Shown here piece by piece: positions 52,729-64,000 of a stretch of 64,000 nucleotides of DNA; within the stretch, counting starts at the first letter, position 1; each line of letters begins with the position of its first letter. Made by a program: the position numbers and the translations under genes. This DNA is from Lota lota. Lineage: Eukaryota; Chordata; Actinopteri; Gadiformes; Lotidae. The notes beneath the pieces are model-generated. The model worked only from the letters and a program-made list of their open reading frames with translations. It had not been told where the DNA came from and searched no databases. The stretch lies in the NCBI GenBank assembly GCA_026745465.1, contig JACYXH010000136.1:5001-69000 (forward strand). The letters run 5' to 3'.

Positions 52729-52798
52729 TGCCGTCAGACACACTGTTGGTTTAAACAGTTAAAAGCAGAGGGGGATGGAGGGGAGGGGGGGGGGGGGG
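52688..52798. repeat. poly-C (41) facing poly-G (14)
   Basis: C41 at 52688-52728 and G14 at 52785-52798, 56 bp apart, complementary on one strand. Confidence 0.96.
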
Positions 52799-52937
52799 TC
52801 TGCTCTCTTGGATCACTGCAATCTAATTAGACAGAGAGCTCAATTTGGTTCATTCCTTAATTTGCAATTGGAAATGATACTGTAGCACACACAGTGTTTG
52901 GGAAGGCATTGGCATGCATGGGCAAGCTGCTCTGTGT

Positions 52938-53122
52938 GTTTTTGTGTGGGTGTGTTAGTGTGTGTGCGTGTGTGTGCGTGTGTATATGTGTATATGTGTG
53001 TATGCGTGTATGTGTGTATGTGTGTATGTGTGTGTGCGTATGTGTGTATGGGTGTATGCGTGTGTATGTGTGTATGCGTGTATGTGTGTATGCGTATATG
53101 TGTGTATGCGTGTGTGTGTGTG

Positions 53123-53175
<53 letters not shown>

Positions 53176-53203
53176 GTGTGTGTGTGTATACCTGTACGTG
53201 TGT
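52938..53203. repeat. (GTGTAT)n / (GT)n compound array
   Basis: GT with regular TATGCGTG and TATGTGTG units, ending in near-perfect GT. Confidence 0.96.
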
Positions 53204-53381
53204 ATAATACCATGGTGGGCCTGTGAGTCCATGCCCCCCCCCCCAGCGCCGGTGTGTGTGCAGAGTTATGTGTTGCTAAACACCACCAGGACCCAAGCAG
53301 GACCCAGTTTGATGCCGAGGCTTTCCAATCTCATGCTTCACGCGCACTGCCTCACATCACAGGCTCTTATTTACAGACAGG

Positions 53382-53382
<1 letters not shown>

Positions 53383-53420
<38 letters not shown>
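53383..53420. repeat. poly-C (38)
   Basis: Uninterrupted C run followed by GCGCG and C9. Confidence 0.98.
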
Positions 53421-53421
<1 letters not shown>

Positions 53422-54002
53422 CGCGCCCCCCCCCGAGGAGTGCATAATGTTCAGGTCCAGTCAAGAGATGGGAGCCGTGTCTCCCTGTCCGCGTACCCTG
53501 AGCCCAGCTGACAGTCACACATCGACACAATGGTTCCTGTTTCGGGGCCCTGCAATTGTCAAGTGTACGCTTGTGTGAGCCAGGAGCGGTGGGTGTTCAC
53601 CTAAATCAGCGGCGGCTTGTTGTAGAGCGATGTCTCGTCTCGTCTGCGGACCGGGGAGGTAGGCGAGGGAGGGCGGCTTTGTGCTGTGCGAAGCCCTCCG
53701 ACGTCTTGTTGAGTTAACAGGATAGATTGTTAATCTCTGCAATAACAAAAGATGAGCGTTGGCATTGAGTGATTCCCGTGTCCTGTTCGGAGCGTTTGTG
53801 CATTTCAACACAGTCTGAGCTGGTGGGATCAACAAGCACCATGCGCAAGCTCTTTAAAAGTTTCATCAATTGCCTCCAAACTTTAAATATGCCCAAAGTG
53901 CATCGTGGGTAGGATGGGAGACAAGTCCGTAAATAAGAGCTGTCCAGCATTTTTCAAGTCATTGACATTAAGATGAGTCCTATAAACACACTCTTTCTCA
54001 CT
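53421..54002. other. unique intergenic sequence
   Basis: Nothing is recognised. Confidence 0.5.
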
Positions 54003-54048
54003 CACACACACACACACACATGCACCCACGCACGCACACACACACACA
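54003..54048. repeat. (CA)n, imperfect
   Basis: CA with CATGCACCCACGCACG in the middle. Confidence 0.94.
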
Positions 54049-55031
54049 GAAGGCGATGGTAGAGATAAGTCATTACGCTGTCTTGATAACTCAAGACAGG
54101 AAGGTCCATTGTTAAATCGTAGATGATGGTTCAGCATGCTGGCACCACACAACGGCACTTAGAAACAAACGAGTAGAGAGCACCTTCTTCTTTTAGGAAG
54201 CCTGAGGCGTCCAAAGATACCATCCATTCATCCGCTTAAACAACGTGGCAGATGATGATGGTAAATGGGACATTTGTGTGGGCAACATTTGAATACCATT
54301 TAGAGGACAAACACAAGCGCGTGATTCATTTAAGATGCCGATATTAACTACGAAGATGCGTGGCTCTCAAATCTTCAACCACGAATTGTATTTCCTTTCA
54401 GCATACACAGTGATTTACTTTTTCGTTTGAATGTTTTGATACTGCTGCTGTCACTGCTGTTCGTCGCTTCCGTAAGCATGGTGGATTCTGTTCTCTACTC
54501 CGGCGCGTTGAGGGAATTATCAGAGGCCCATCGAGTGGTGACGAAGCTTCCCGTTTGTCTGCTTCTTGCGATCAGAGCTTCAAAACACAAGAGAGGCGGA
54601 GAGACGCCACTGCCGCTGTCCAGATCCAGTCAGGTCTCCACGCGACCCCGACGCGGTCGGGCTAAGGGTGACTCTCCCACAATGCAGCGGTGCACCACCT
54701 CCCCTCGTCCCGATAGGGGAGCGAGAGATGTGCAGCGGCCTCAAACAGAGGTGGCATCTGGTGCCCAATTTGTCATGCCTGAATTACCCGGGAGCCGATA
54801 AAGGCTGAAGTTTTAATAAAAGTTGGGGGCAGCAGATAGCCTGATGAAGGACACTGATGAAGTGTCTGGGGGCTTTTCTCCAGCCGGAGATAAGGAGCTG
54901 TACACAGGGAAGGTCGAGCTCAAGATCTCATCTCGGCTTTGATAATACCCACCCAGGAGCTTCCCATTCATTTCTATATTTATAAAATGATTGAAAATGC
55001 AGTTGAAATGCAACCAGAACACTGAATGGGG

Positions 55032-55033
<2 letters not shown>
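54049..55033. other. unique intergenic sequence
   Basis: Open frames on both strands near 54427-54801 are unrecognised. No simple repeat. Confidence 0.5.

Positions 55034-55068
<35 letters not shown>
55034..55068. repeat. (GA)n
   Basis: GA run followed by an A- and AAT-rich tail. Confidence 0.96.
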
Positions 55069-55069
<1 letters not shown>

Positions 55070-55700
55070 GAGAGAAAAAAAAATAATAATAAATAAGCAA
55101 ATAAATAATGATGATGATCCAAACGAGGAGAAGCCGGGGTGGAGGGTGTGGAGTGCTGAAGCGTCTCTGCCTGTAATTTGGCCACCCGCCAGCAGCCATT
55201 GCTCACCCTCAGCTTCGACTGCAACGCTCCAGATGTGCCAGCGGCACGTTTTTTGGATTTTGCCAGCTGACTGCACCGTTTGATAGCCCTCTCTCTGGAT
55301 GCCCATCACCGGCCGCAGAGATAGAATGAAATGATGATGATCTTCCCACAAGTTGGGTGAGGAAACAACGCGTATAAATCTTGATTTCATCCCAGCGTGA
55401 GAAGTCTTTATCCATCATCACTCTTAATGAACAAGTCATTAGCCGCGATGAATGGCGCTGGGGGCTCCCGCTCGCCACCGCTGCTTTTGTTTGCCGCTTC
55501 TTCCTTTTTTTCCTTTCTTTTTTTTCTTCTTCCAGGGGCCAACTTCCTGCGCCCTTTGAGAGGGTCAAACTCATTCCTCCAGATGCGGGGGGCAACCTCT
55601 GGGCTCCCGGGGGCCGGCTGCGCTCCCCGTGTAGTATAGAGGATATGGAGAAATACGGAGGGGGGGGTTTGTTTGCTGTTTCCGCCTCATTGTTTGTGGC
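55069..55700. other. unique intergenic sequence
   Basis: A T/C-rich patch lies at 55500-55535. The 143-codon plus frame that crosses into the poly-G run is unrecognised. Confidence 0.5.
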
Positions 55701-55727
55701 GGGGGGGGGGGGGGGGGGGGGGGGGGG
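55701..55727. repeat. poly-G (27)
   Basis: Uninterrupted G run. Confidence 0.98.
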
Positions 55728-56249
55728 TTCTTCATGGCCCATTGTGCCGGCGGAGCGGTGGACTCTGAGGCCGCCTATTATGCTAATCTTATGTGCACAG
55801 TTCCCTGCTTGATGCAGGCTTTGCTATGTAAACAGAAAATGGCTTTTGTTGCACGGTAATAGGGATGCTACTGTGGAGGAGTAACCGCCACGCTGTGCTC
55901 CACCGTTAGCGTGTGCGCTTAAGCCCGCCCGCGTCAGACTCATTGACTTTACCGTAGCAGTGTGGTTAAGTCCAACGGCTCATGCTGGGAAGTGGGTCAA
56001 ATTATTGAACTACAACTTTTAACTGAGAAGGCCACGGGACATGAAAGAAAACATACGCCGTGTACATGCACAGTCTACAGAACAGTCCCATGTCATCACT
56101 ATTTTCAAAACACATTGCTCATGAGTTCCCCAGCACCATTAGCCCCCGGGCTACCAGCCTCTCAAACACATGGACGCAAAAGTTGGATGAAACATTTGTG
56201 ATCGCACCCTTCCTTATGCTCTGAAGAACAATGCATTGTGGATATCAAA
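55728..56249. other. unique intergenic sequence
   Basis: Nothing is recognised. Confidence 0.5.
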
Positions 56250-56277
56250 GAGAGAGAGAGAGAGAGCGAGAGAGAGC

Positions 56278-56330
<53 letters not shown>

Positions 56331-56352
56331 CGAGAGCGAGAGCGAGAGCGAG

Positions 56353-56400
<48 letters not shown>
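56250..56400. repeat. (GA)n with GCGA interruptions
   Basis: A 151-bp polypurine tract with a block of GCGAGA units in the centre. Confidence 0.97.
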
Positions 56401-56402
<2 letters not shown>

Positions 56403-56689
56403 GCATCCATGTGAGCAGCAGACACACGCTGACATGAAGGTAATTGAAAATATCTTAGCGGTGCTACAGTACGGTGTCGCCGGCTCATACCGGGACACGG
56501 GGGTGCAGACAGACGGGTGCTCTCCTTGTTAGTGACAGCTGTCGTGTTCCCACGCGGCACGCCACGGGACGTACGGTTAACACGGGAGGGTTCCCGTAAC
56601 TTGGAGTGTGTGAAGTTCCCTGGTGGCGTTCCCGGGAGACACGCCTCTCTCCACATGCATGAGGAGGGTGCTCCGAGGAAACGGTAGTG

Positions 56690-56732
56690 GGTGGGGGTGG
56701 GGGGGTGGGGGGGGGGGGGGGGGGGGGGGGGG
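56690..56732. repeat. poly-G tract, longest run 26
   Basis: GGGTGGGGGTGG then G26 at 56707-56732. Confidence 0.97.
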
Positions 56733-59700
56733 ATGGGACTGGGCGGGGTTTTCAGTCACAAGTTCTGCACCTTTCAAATCACAAAAACCCTTCATTCCCA
56801 TTGGATGTCCCGGAAATAACAGAGTAATATGGGTAAGGGGTCGAGGGTGAATTCAGTCAGTAAGCTCCTCTTTTTCACCCATGCGAATGTCAGGGAGCGA
56901 AAAAAAATCATTATCCAAAAGAAAACGAGGGCCGATAAACAATGGTTTCTGAATCCCCCCCCCCCTCCCCCCTCCAGCCTCTCCCTCTCCAATCATCTGG
57001 CTAATGCTTTTGTTGATGAAATAGAAATTTACTGATGTTGTGGATACGGCCCATATTTATCAGTGTTTCCAGTCTCAAAACACTCTCGGCAGAGGTGCAC
57101 AAGTGAAATACCCATTACTGCATGTGTCAGTGTCATAAAACACAGTATCGGCGGCTGCTGCGGAGGCAGAGCGATAATGGAGGCAGTGCATCAGTGTTCG
57201 GCACAAGGTCTGCGGTCCACACTGGCGCCCTCACCTGCAGCACCGGCACGCTGTGGGAATGGATACGGAAACATTAATGTCCAGAGAAACGTATACGGTT
57301 TTATTTCAACGATGGTCCAGATCTGGGTCATGAACAAGGAAATAAGTGTTGGCTTTTGTTTGGTCTTGGTTTTTTTCTGGTTTTTTTCGCGATTCTCAGG
57401 TTTAAATGTTGAAAACACGGTATTGCTTTAGATTTCACAGAACGATTTTTGTGGAAGATATATAATATATACATTTATAAGATATTTTCACGGTGGTTGC
57501 TCTGGGTTCATGTCATGCAGGGGTTTTCAGAAGAGCTTGTTGTGGAATAGGTTGGTGGGGTCAGAGAGACTGAAAATGAGTGTGAAAACACCCATGCTTT
57601 GGGTGGTGATGGTAGGAAGAGCACAGGTGCGTCTTCATAGTGAACATCAGCACAATGACTACAGGCCATGAAAGCATTCATTGTTGATTGAGGGATTTGA
57701 ATGTGACAATTCATGACCATCATCCATTTATTGCCACAGTAAAGTATTTGGTTATCATGTGGAGGCCCCTTTCATCGCCACGTCAAAGACTGGAGCCAGG
57801 GTTTTTGCTCGACCCCTTATGGTTCTCAATATGCCCATTGGCATGATGGGAAATACTATTTAAAGCATTAAAAAAAACACCATGATGCTTGGAATGATGA
57901 ATGATAGAGCAGAATATGAAGGGTTCAGTCGGGGTTGTATGCAGATCAAACATTTATCCGTTTTATACTCATCTACCCTTTTCCCCGTCTTAAGGGGGCA
58001 TCCTGTTTGATGATAAATAATTGAGGCCCTAGCATTCTTGTAGGGGCGCGGGACCCTAAAGCCGCTGCATTGGTCTCTGATGACCTGTGATGGGATGGCG
58101 CCCGCGGCAGAAATGCAAATGACTTGAAAAAAGAAGAAGAGAAAACCAAAGACAAACGCTGCCGTTTCCAAACCCAGACAGGGCTGTTTGGACGGTCTGC
58201 AGGAGGAGTCTATTCTTAGACTGTTCCTCCTGATTAGGAGCAGAGCAGGAACCCGGAGAGGTGTTTGTGACTGGGATCGCCTTCCATGGCACTCGACTTC
58301 GGATCCATGACCCGACTCAGAGGTGCACGCTGTGTTCTAAGTACCGTTCAGCCGGCAGATAGAAAGTGCATCACTCCCATCGCAGAAGGGCTTTGCTTCC
58401 ATGGAAATTCTGATTGTATCTCATTGCAGCTCGTCTGTTTGCACGAAAGGCGCAATGGCGCACACAACAGTCTCGGTCTGTTTACACGCAGGGGGACCTG
58501 GCCAGATCCCCTCTTGATACGCGCACGCAGGTTTCAGGTCTGTACCGTATATGGTTTGCACAATCTCCGAGAATGGGCGGAGACGTAGCAGCCGCGGTGC
58601 ACGATTGAACACCGCTTGATGAATCATGTTTGATAATAATTGAAAGGGCTAGGGAAAGTACAGCGGTGTTCCAGAGGCATGTGCACACTAGCCCTGCTCA
58701 TGACTGTGAAGGAGCATCGCAGTCTGCCTAGTTAAAAAAAACAACAATGGCAACGAAGGAACGAGGAGCAATCGAAACACAGGATGAACAATCTGGAAGG
58801 AAGGCTTTCCTCAGATTCAAATGTGCATTTATTTTACTTTCCAACTGGAGTGGAGAGTGGCGAGAGCAGGAGCATCGCTCTGATTGGCTGGAGTCTTTTG
58901 AACAACGGAAGGCGGTGGCCATATTAAAAAATCAATTGCTGCCCAGCCAAGGCCAGAGGAATATTCATTGTGAAACGCAAATGTGAATAGTGCAGTGTAC
59001 CACCTGGTGGTTTGGATATTGTCTTCGTCTGTAACCCTTCTCGCCTGTTTGGATGTAGAAAACGTCTGTTTTTGTACGGCCATCTCACAACCACTTTCAA
59101 TTCACAATTCGAAGAGCGATTAACGCTTGGGCCCCTGTGTGAAAAACCGACATAACTGCGGTAATCCCAGAGCACCACGGTCAGTATTGCAGGGCTAGGT
59201 GCTGGCAGTCACAGGGATTCAGTGAGTCAGGAAAACACACACGCCTCAAGAACTTTGGCTCGGTGATATTTGCAATCATTGCCTACTGCTGTTCAAATTA
59301 CCTTCCAATATTTGGAAGTTTGAGAGGGGAGTCCGTACATTTTTCAATTTAAATATTATTCAAGTGTAGGGTGTATTGTTTTAAAAAAAGATACGTGTGG
59401 TGCTATTGTATGGTGAGGGGGCCATTGAGGGGTTGCTATGCAACCATCAGAAAGAAAGCTAATAAGAGGAAGACGAGCAGCAGAGAAGTAGTAATGATGC
59501 GCTGAGTCCTACCATAAAAAAACCATCAAATTACTTTTTCACCTTGGTAGCTACACATATATTCATCCACTCACGATTATTTACCTATTCAACAGAATTT
59601 GCCAAAAGTGTCCCAAATTTCTATTTTGGTGGGGTCGTGTTGGGGACTGTATTCTGGATCAACATTCAAACAAATAATATCAACATGTTTCCACACTGGC

Positions 59701-60124
59701 TGATGGCCATGGGTTGTCTTTATGGCACGATCAAATTAAATCTTGAAATGTGTTACCTGTTTTTGCCTGGAACTAGTATGGCAGGATGTGGCACGGACTG
59801 CCATTTCCTGTTGTCCTTTAATATGTGCCTGATGTCCCCTTCAACAGCGTCTCCCAAGCTATTCTGTCTTTTTCCTTAGTGGCTTTCGTTCTTCACCAAT
59901 ATGAACAATGGTTAGGAAAAGTGAATGTATAACGTCTTCTAGTTAAAACAATGGGAACAAGAATCACAAATCCTTTTAAATGTAGTGAAAAGTCTACAAT
60001 GCAGTGTTTGATTTTCTCTTTGAAATTCCAATAAATATGAACAGTGTCAACCGCATTAAGAGACCATAACCAACATAAATACACAGGGATTAATTATAGA
60101 CCATCAGTCAAACACACATGCTTG
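56733..60124. other. unique intergenic sequence
   Basis: A 3.4-kb stretch almost free of simple repeats (C-rich patch at 56957-56975). It contains the palindromic X-box-like GGTTGCTATGCAACC at 59431-59445 and an octamer ATGCAAAT at 58113-58120. Open frames are short and resemble no known protein. Confidence 0.45.
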
Positions 60125-60129
60125 TACAC

Positions 60130-60167
<38 letters not shown>

Positions 60168-60171
60168 ACAC
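60125..60171. repeat. (CA)n
   Basis: CA run with CGCA and CTCA interruptions. Confidence 0.95.
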
Positions 60172-60401
60172 GTAGAGAAAATGGCCATGCCGAGTGAACG
60201 CATCAGTAGGAGCTCATTGAAAGCCGATCATTTGGCCATTGCAGGTTGGTTGTGTTGAAACAGAGAGAACCTGCTCCTACAGCACCTCCAGCCTCCACGG
60301 TAGACGCTTAGAGACACGGTAGAGCATGCGTCCCCGGCACCGTGCCGTAAGGAACCGACGTGCCGGGAAGCGGTGCACATGTTCTCTGGAGGTGCGACGG
60401 T

Positions 60402-60420
60402 AAAAAAAAAAAAAAAAAAA
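60402..60420. repeat. poly-A (19)
   Basis: Uninterrupted A run; no retroelement body is recognised upstream of it. Confidence 0.95.
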
Positions 60421-60546
60421 GACATGCAGCAGTTCCTGCAGAACGCCTTCATCTTTTTTCTTTTATTTTTCTCCTCAAACCACACCTCCTCTTCGGCACA
60501 CATTTCAGAGGAGGGCTGTCAGCTTATGGCATATTAGCTGGATGGA

Positions 60547-60562
60547 CCCCCCCCCCCCCCCC
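60547..60562. repeat. poly-C (16)
   Basis: Uninterrupted C run. Confidence 0.97.
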
Positions 60563-60754
60563 GGGACCAGGCAGGCCTGCTTGGAGGGATCCCAGGGAAG
60601 TAATGGAACACACACTATGTGCGATGCTTTGCTCTGTCATTCCGATTCAGCGCGAAGAGAAGAGTCAAACGCAAGGCGTGGCAGGAAAGGCCCGGCTGCT
60701 GGAGCCGCAGAGCCCGCCTCACCAACGCCCGCCGGGACGCCCTTACTGTCCCTT

Positions 60755-60794
60755 CTTAACAACGTCTATACAACACGTTGTTAAGACAACGTGT
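60755..60794. other. overlapping inverted repeats (two alternative hairpins)
   Basis: CTTAACAACG (60755-60764) pairs perfectly with CGTTGTTAAG (60776-60785). The overlapping ACACGTTGT (60773-60781) pairs with ACAACGTGT (60786-60794). Both cannot form at once. Confidence 0.8.
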
Positions 60795-60815
60795 ACATAG
60801 TGTACTCAACGTTGA

Positions 60816-62140
60816 ATAAACTGCTGATGAGGGGAGAACGCACCCCATCCCTAATTCTATTCACAACACATTTCTGTTCCAAAGGCTTTGTTTGTTTCAT
60901 TCCTTTTTTTTTAACAATGTAACTTATTCAATTATACTCTGCCTGCCATGGTTTTTTCTTTAGTTTATGAATATGTATAGATTTGTTTATTTATATCATT
61001 CCTGGAGCCTGGGGGTATAATGATGCAAAGGTATATCTCATTAGCATTAACCTCCGTAGTACTGCTCTAATCAAATGCTTATCTGATTTAAAATGCTTGA
61101 AATACTGCTATCCTACTGCTCCACTTGATCCCATATTACGGTGTCAGGGGGGGGCTTATTCTTAAGCAGAAAGGCATTTGACATTATCCATGTAGCATTC
61201 CACACCGCTGACAGTACAGTAAAACAAGCTACGCTATGCTACTTGCCCTTATGGACCCTGAAAACATGAAATCAATACTGCATGCATTTCCAGCAGGAAA
61301 ATTCTGTTATTGAGTATAGCGCTATTTAATGGCTTCTGTTATTGACATCCATGAGTTATGAAATAAAACCTAATGCAATGAGGACGAGGGAAATAGTATT
61401 TGAGGGTTTTCCTTGGATCAATTTGATGCCGGAGAATTGCTTTCTGGTGACAACAAAATGCTAATGTCGTACCATTAAAGACCATTAAAAAAGGTCAGGA
61501 AAATGTGCAGAGGTATCAAAAAGCTAAGGAGGGTCGGTGGGAATATTTCTTATCAGGTAGATGAGAAATATTCGTAGCATCACAGCAATTCTCCAAGGGC
61601 TCCTCTGCAGCGTGGTCTCCTTGACACGCGGTGTTGGATGCCATTAGTGACACATACCGTACATGAAGATATGAATATATATAGTTCTAACATTCACAGA
61701 TAATGTACATTTTATGTCAATACATTTGTCAAACGCAAATCCAATAATACAATTCATCAGTGTGTGCAAAATTGTTCTTTGTGCATGGACAATTTGATAA
61801 AAGATAAAAAATGTTACGTTTTGCAAAGTTTTGGAATGATGTTGCAATTTAACAAATGTAGTCATTGGTTATATTTGTTTGGATAAGGAACATTAAAAAA
61901 AACACTGCCAATATTACCACGTCATGAGAGTTGTACCAGAGACATTTACCTTTTTTATTTTCTCAAATAGGACAATTCTGAAAATGACCATCCTAATGTA
62001 CCTTTCCGTTCGTTTCAACGTAATGATAAGCGGGACAAAATTTGTTCGCAATACAGAACACTCGCTCAAACTGCGCAGTCGACAAAGGTTTGTCTCCACA
62101 GGGTGAGACAGACCTTTTCCCCCACCTCTCTCTGAAGCTA
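60816..62140. other. unique intergenic sequence with a candidate conserved element
   Basis: The 61270-61520 part is repeat-free and dense in ATTA/TAATG cores, including CTAATGTCGTACCATTAAAG, and may be an enhancer-type element. No gene is recognised. Confidence 0.3.
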
Positions 62141-62152
62141 CCCCATCACATC

Positions 62153-62776
62153 TGCCCCTACTCCACCACCACCTTCACCCCATCAAATCTCACCACAAAC
62201 ACCACCCTACCCCACCACCACCCCTACCGGCGGACCAAATCTCACCACCAGTCCACCCCTTCCCGCCTCAACCAAACACCAACCAGCCCTACCACCACTA
62301 ATACCACAACCACCACCCCCACCCCACCACCACTAATACCACAACACCACTACCACCCCACCCCACCACCACACCACCCCACACCCCAACACCACCCCAC
62401 TCCAACACCACTGCCACCATCACCACCCCACTCCACACACCGACTTCCCCCACCCCACCACCACCCCAACCCCCACCCCACCACCCACTAATACCACTAC
62501 CACCCCACCCCACCACCACTAATACCACAACCACCCACCCCACCCCACCCCCACTATTACCACAACCACCAACACCACTACCACCATCACCATCACCATC
62601 ACCGACACCCCCACCACCACCACCACAACCATCACTACAACTACCACCACCACACCCCCACCACCCCACCCAGCCACCAGCACCACCCAACCCCACCATC
62701 ACTACCACCACCACAACCACCGTCACCCCCACCCCACTCCAACACCACCTCCAACCCCACCCCAGCGACCCCAACC
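62153..62776. repeat. CCA/CCACCCC-rich, nearly G-free tract
   Basis: About 620 bp of degenerate CCACCA, CACCCCACC and ACTAATACCAC units with very few G on the plus strand. Long proline/threonine/histidine frames across it are composition artefacts. Confidence 0.93.
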
Positions 62777-63885
62777 CCCCATCCCCACCCTCTTCCCGTT
62801 CTTATCCATTACATGGGGGCTGAATGATGGTGATTTGGTTGAGGCCCAGTGACTGCCTGTGGAAAATTGGTTGGTTGATAAAAACCCTCCTATCAAAGAG
62901 GGGGCGGTGGGGGGGGGGGGGGGGGGGGCTACTTTCTCATTTACATTTAGATGAGTATTGATTATTTATTTACTCAGCGGAGTGGGATTCTTTTCCAATC
63001 TTATCTCTGGTCTCTGGCTGTCACCTGGAGAGAGAGGGGAAAGAGATAGAGCTCTTGACACCGCGCTAAGATAACGCCATTTTGTAAAGGCTGATAAAAC
63101 TTGGGAGTGGTGGTCCCTGCCTCCCCCTCCCCCCCCCCTCCCACCTTATTCTGACTGAAAAAGAGAAAGTTTGGAAAATTAAAACGGATAGCCCTTGTTC
63201 GGGGGAAGAGGGCAGGTGAAGGAATCTCAATTTGCCGGGGTAACAAGTCAAATTGGTTGTCAAGATGTAGTCTGGGGGGGGGGCCTTCGGGAAGAGGGGA
63301 ATCTTATCCCCCTTGTCTCAACAGATTAGGACATCTATCAGGTATCGCATAACGCCGTTTGATACTGCCGTGACCCAGCGGCGCCGGGTTTTGACGTTTC
63401 ACGACGTCACGCGTGTTACCAACAGATCCTGTTTTCTTGCTTTTTCTTTGGCTTGGTGCTGCTTTCATGTTCCAACGTGTAATCTCCACATGCCTGACGT
63501 TCTCCAGGCGGACACTGAAACAGATCCGGCATGTCTGTCATGCTCGCGGGCGCAAAACTCTGGTGATGTTTGACGGGGTGTGGGGGGTGGCTGGTCATGC
63601 ATTAGCAATGAGACAGGGGGGCCCCGTGGCAAAGGGGCCCGCGAGGGTGACGGCTGAAGGTGTTTAAGGTGGAGCAGGAGAAGGTGCTGGGTGGTGGGGA
63701 AGCCCTGACAGACCCTGCCTCTTCTTCTCAGCCCGCTGACGCAGAGTGAGGCGTCTCCCGGGGCGGCCTCTGTCAGGTCCTCTGTCAGGTCCACTCCTCC
63801 TCACTGAGGGACACAACAGGAGACGCGAGCCTTCCCCAGGTGCTCTGCTGCTGCCTGCTCACCTTTCACCTTCCTGGACCGGAGC
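62777..63885. other. unique sequence at the right edge
   Basis: G20 at 62909-62928 and G9 near 63272. CpGs are frequent around 63340-63420. No exon is recognised. Confidence 0.5.
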
Positions 63886-64000
63886 GCACGCACACACACA
63901 CACACACACATACATACATACACATACACACACACAAATACACATACACACACATACACACAAATACACGTATACATACACACGCACATATACACACACA
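63886..64000. repeat. (CA)n / (CATA)n, runs off the right edge
   Basis: Imperfect CA with TACATACATA and AAATACA units up to the last base of the window. Confidence 0.95.

Noticed and set aside
60402-60420. Poly-A tail of a retroposed element
   Set aside because: No SINE or LINE body, target-site duplication or internal promoter boxes could be recognised next to it.

Overview
The window looks like vertebrate, most likely teleost, nuclear DNA. It holds only two coding exons, both on the minus strand: the first two coding exons of a pbx3-type PBC/TALE homeobox gene (exon 1 at 23812-24008, exon 2 at 22934-23007). They join in frame and encode residues 1-90 of the protein. The teleost call is an inference from the small intron 1 (804 bp), the extreme density of (CA)n and poly-G/poly-C tracts, and the pbx3-like wording of exon 1. 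It does not rest on a second gene.

Layout. Positions 1-22933 are the 5' part of pbx3 intron 2. No exon 3 and no homeodomain exon appears there, so this intron runs past the left edge. Positions 23008-23811 are intron 1, with a (TA)n block. Positions 24009-25500 are the 5' flank, with a CCAAT/TATA/X-box-like cluster at 25256-25496 and a PBX/MEIS-like site at 24824-24831. Positions 25500-64000 are upstream intergenic DNA. I recognise no other gene there, including the upstream neighbour known from mammals (MAPKAP1).

The rest is non-coding sequence of two kinds. Simple repeats cover roughly one seventh of the window by my rough count: long (CA/GT)n, (CT/GA)n, homopolymeric G or C of up to 53 bases, (TA)n, trinucleotide and pentanucleotide arrays, a 24-bp minisatellite, a GT-rich VNTR and a nearly G-free CCA-rich block. 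Between them lie repeat-free, AT-rich stretches with clusters of homeodomain-type cores (TTAATTAA, TAATTA, ATTA). These look like the conserved non-coding elements usually found around developmental transcription-factor genes such as PBX. That reading is visual and needs alignment.

I found no tRNA or rRNA gene, CRISPR array, recognisable transposon coding sequence or any new multi-gene system. The points most worth a second look are the pbx3 start and its flank, the TTAATTAA clusters, the one-sided orientation of G-runs between 30 and 52 kb, a pair of mutually exclusive hairpins at 60755-60794, the two structured minisatellites and several palindromic factor sites.
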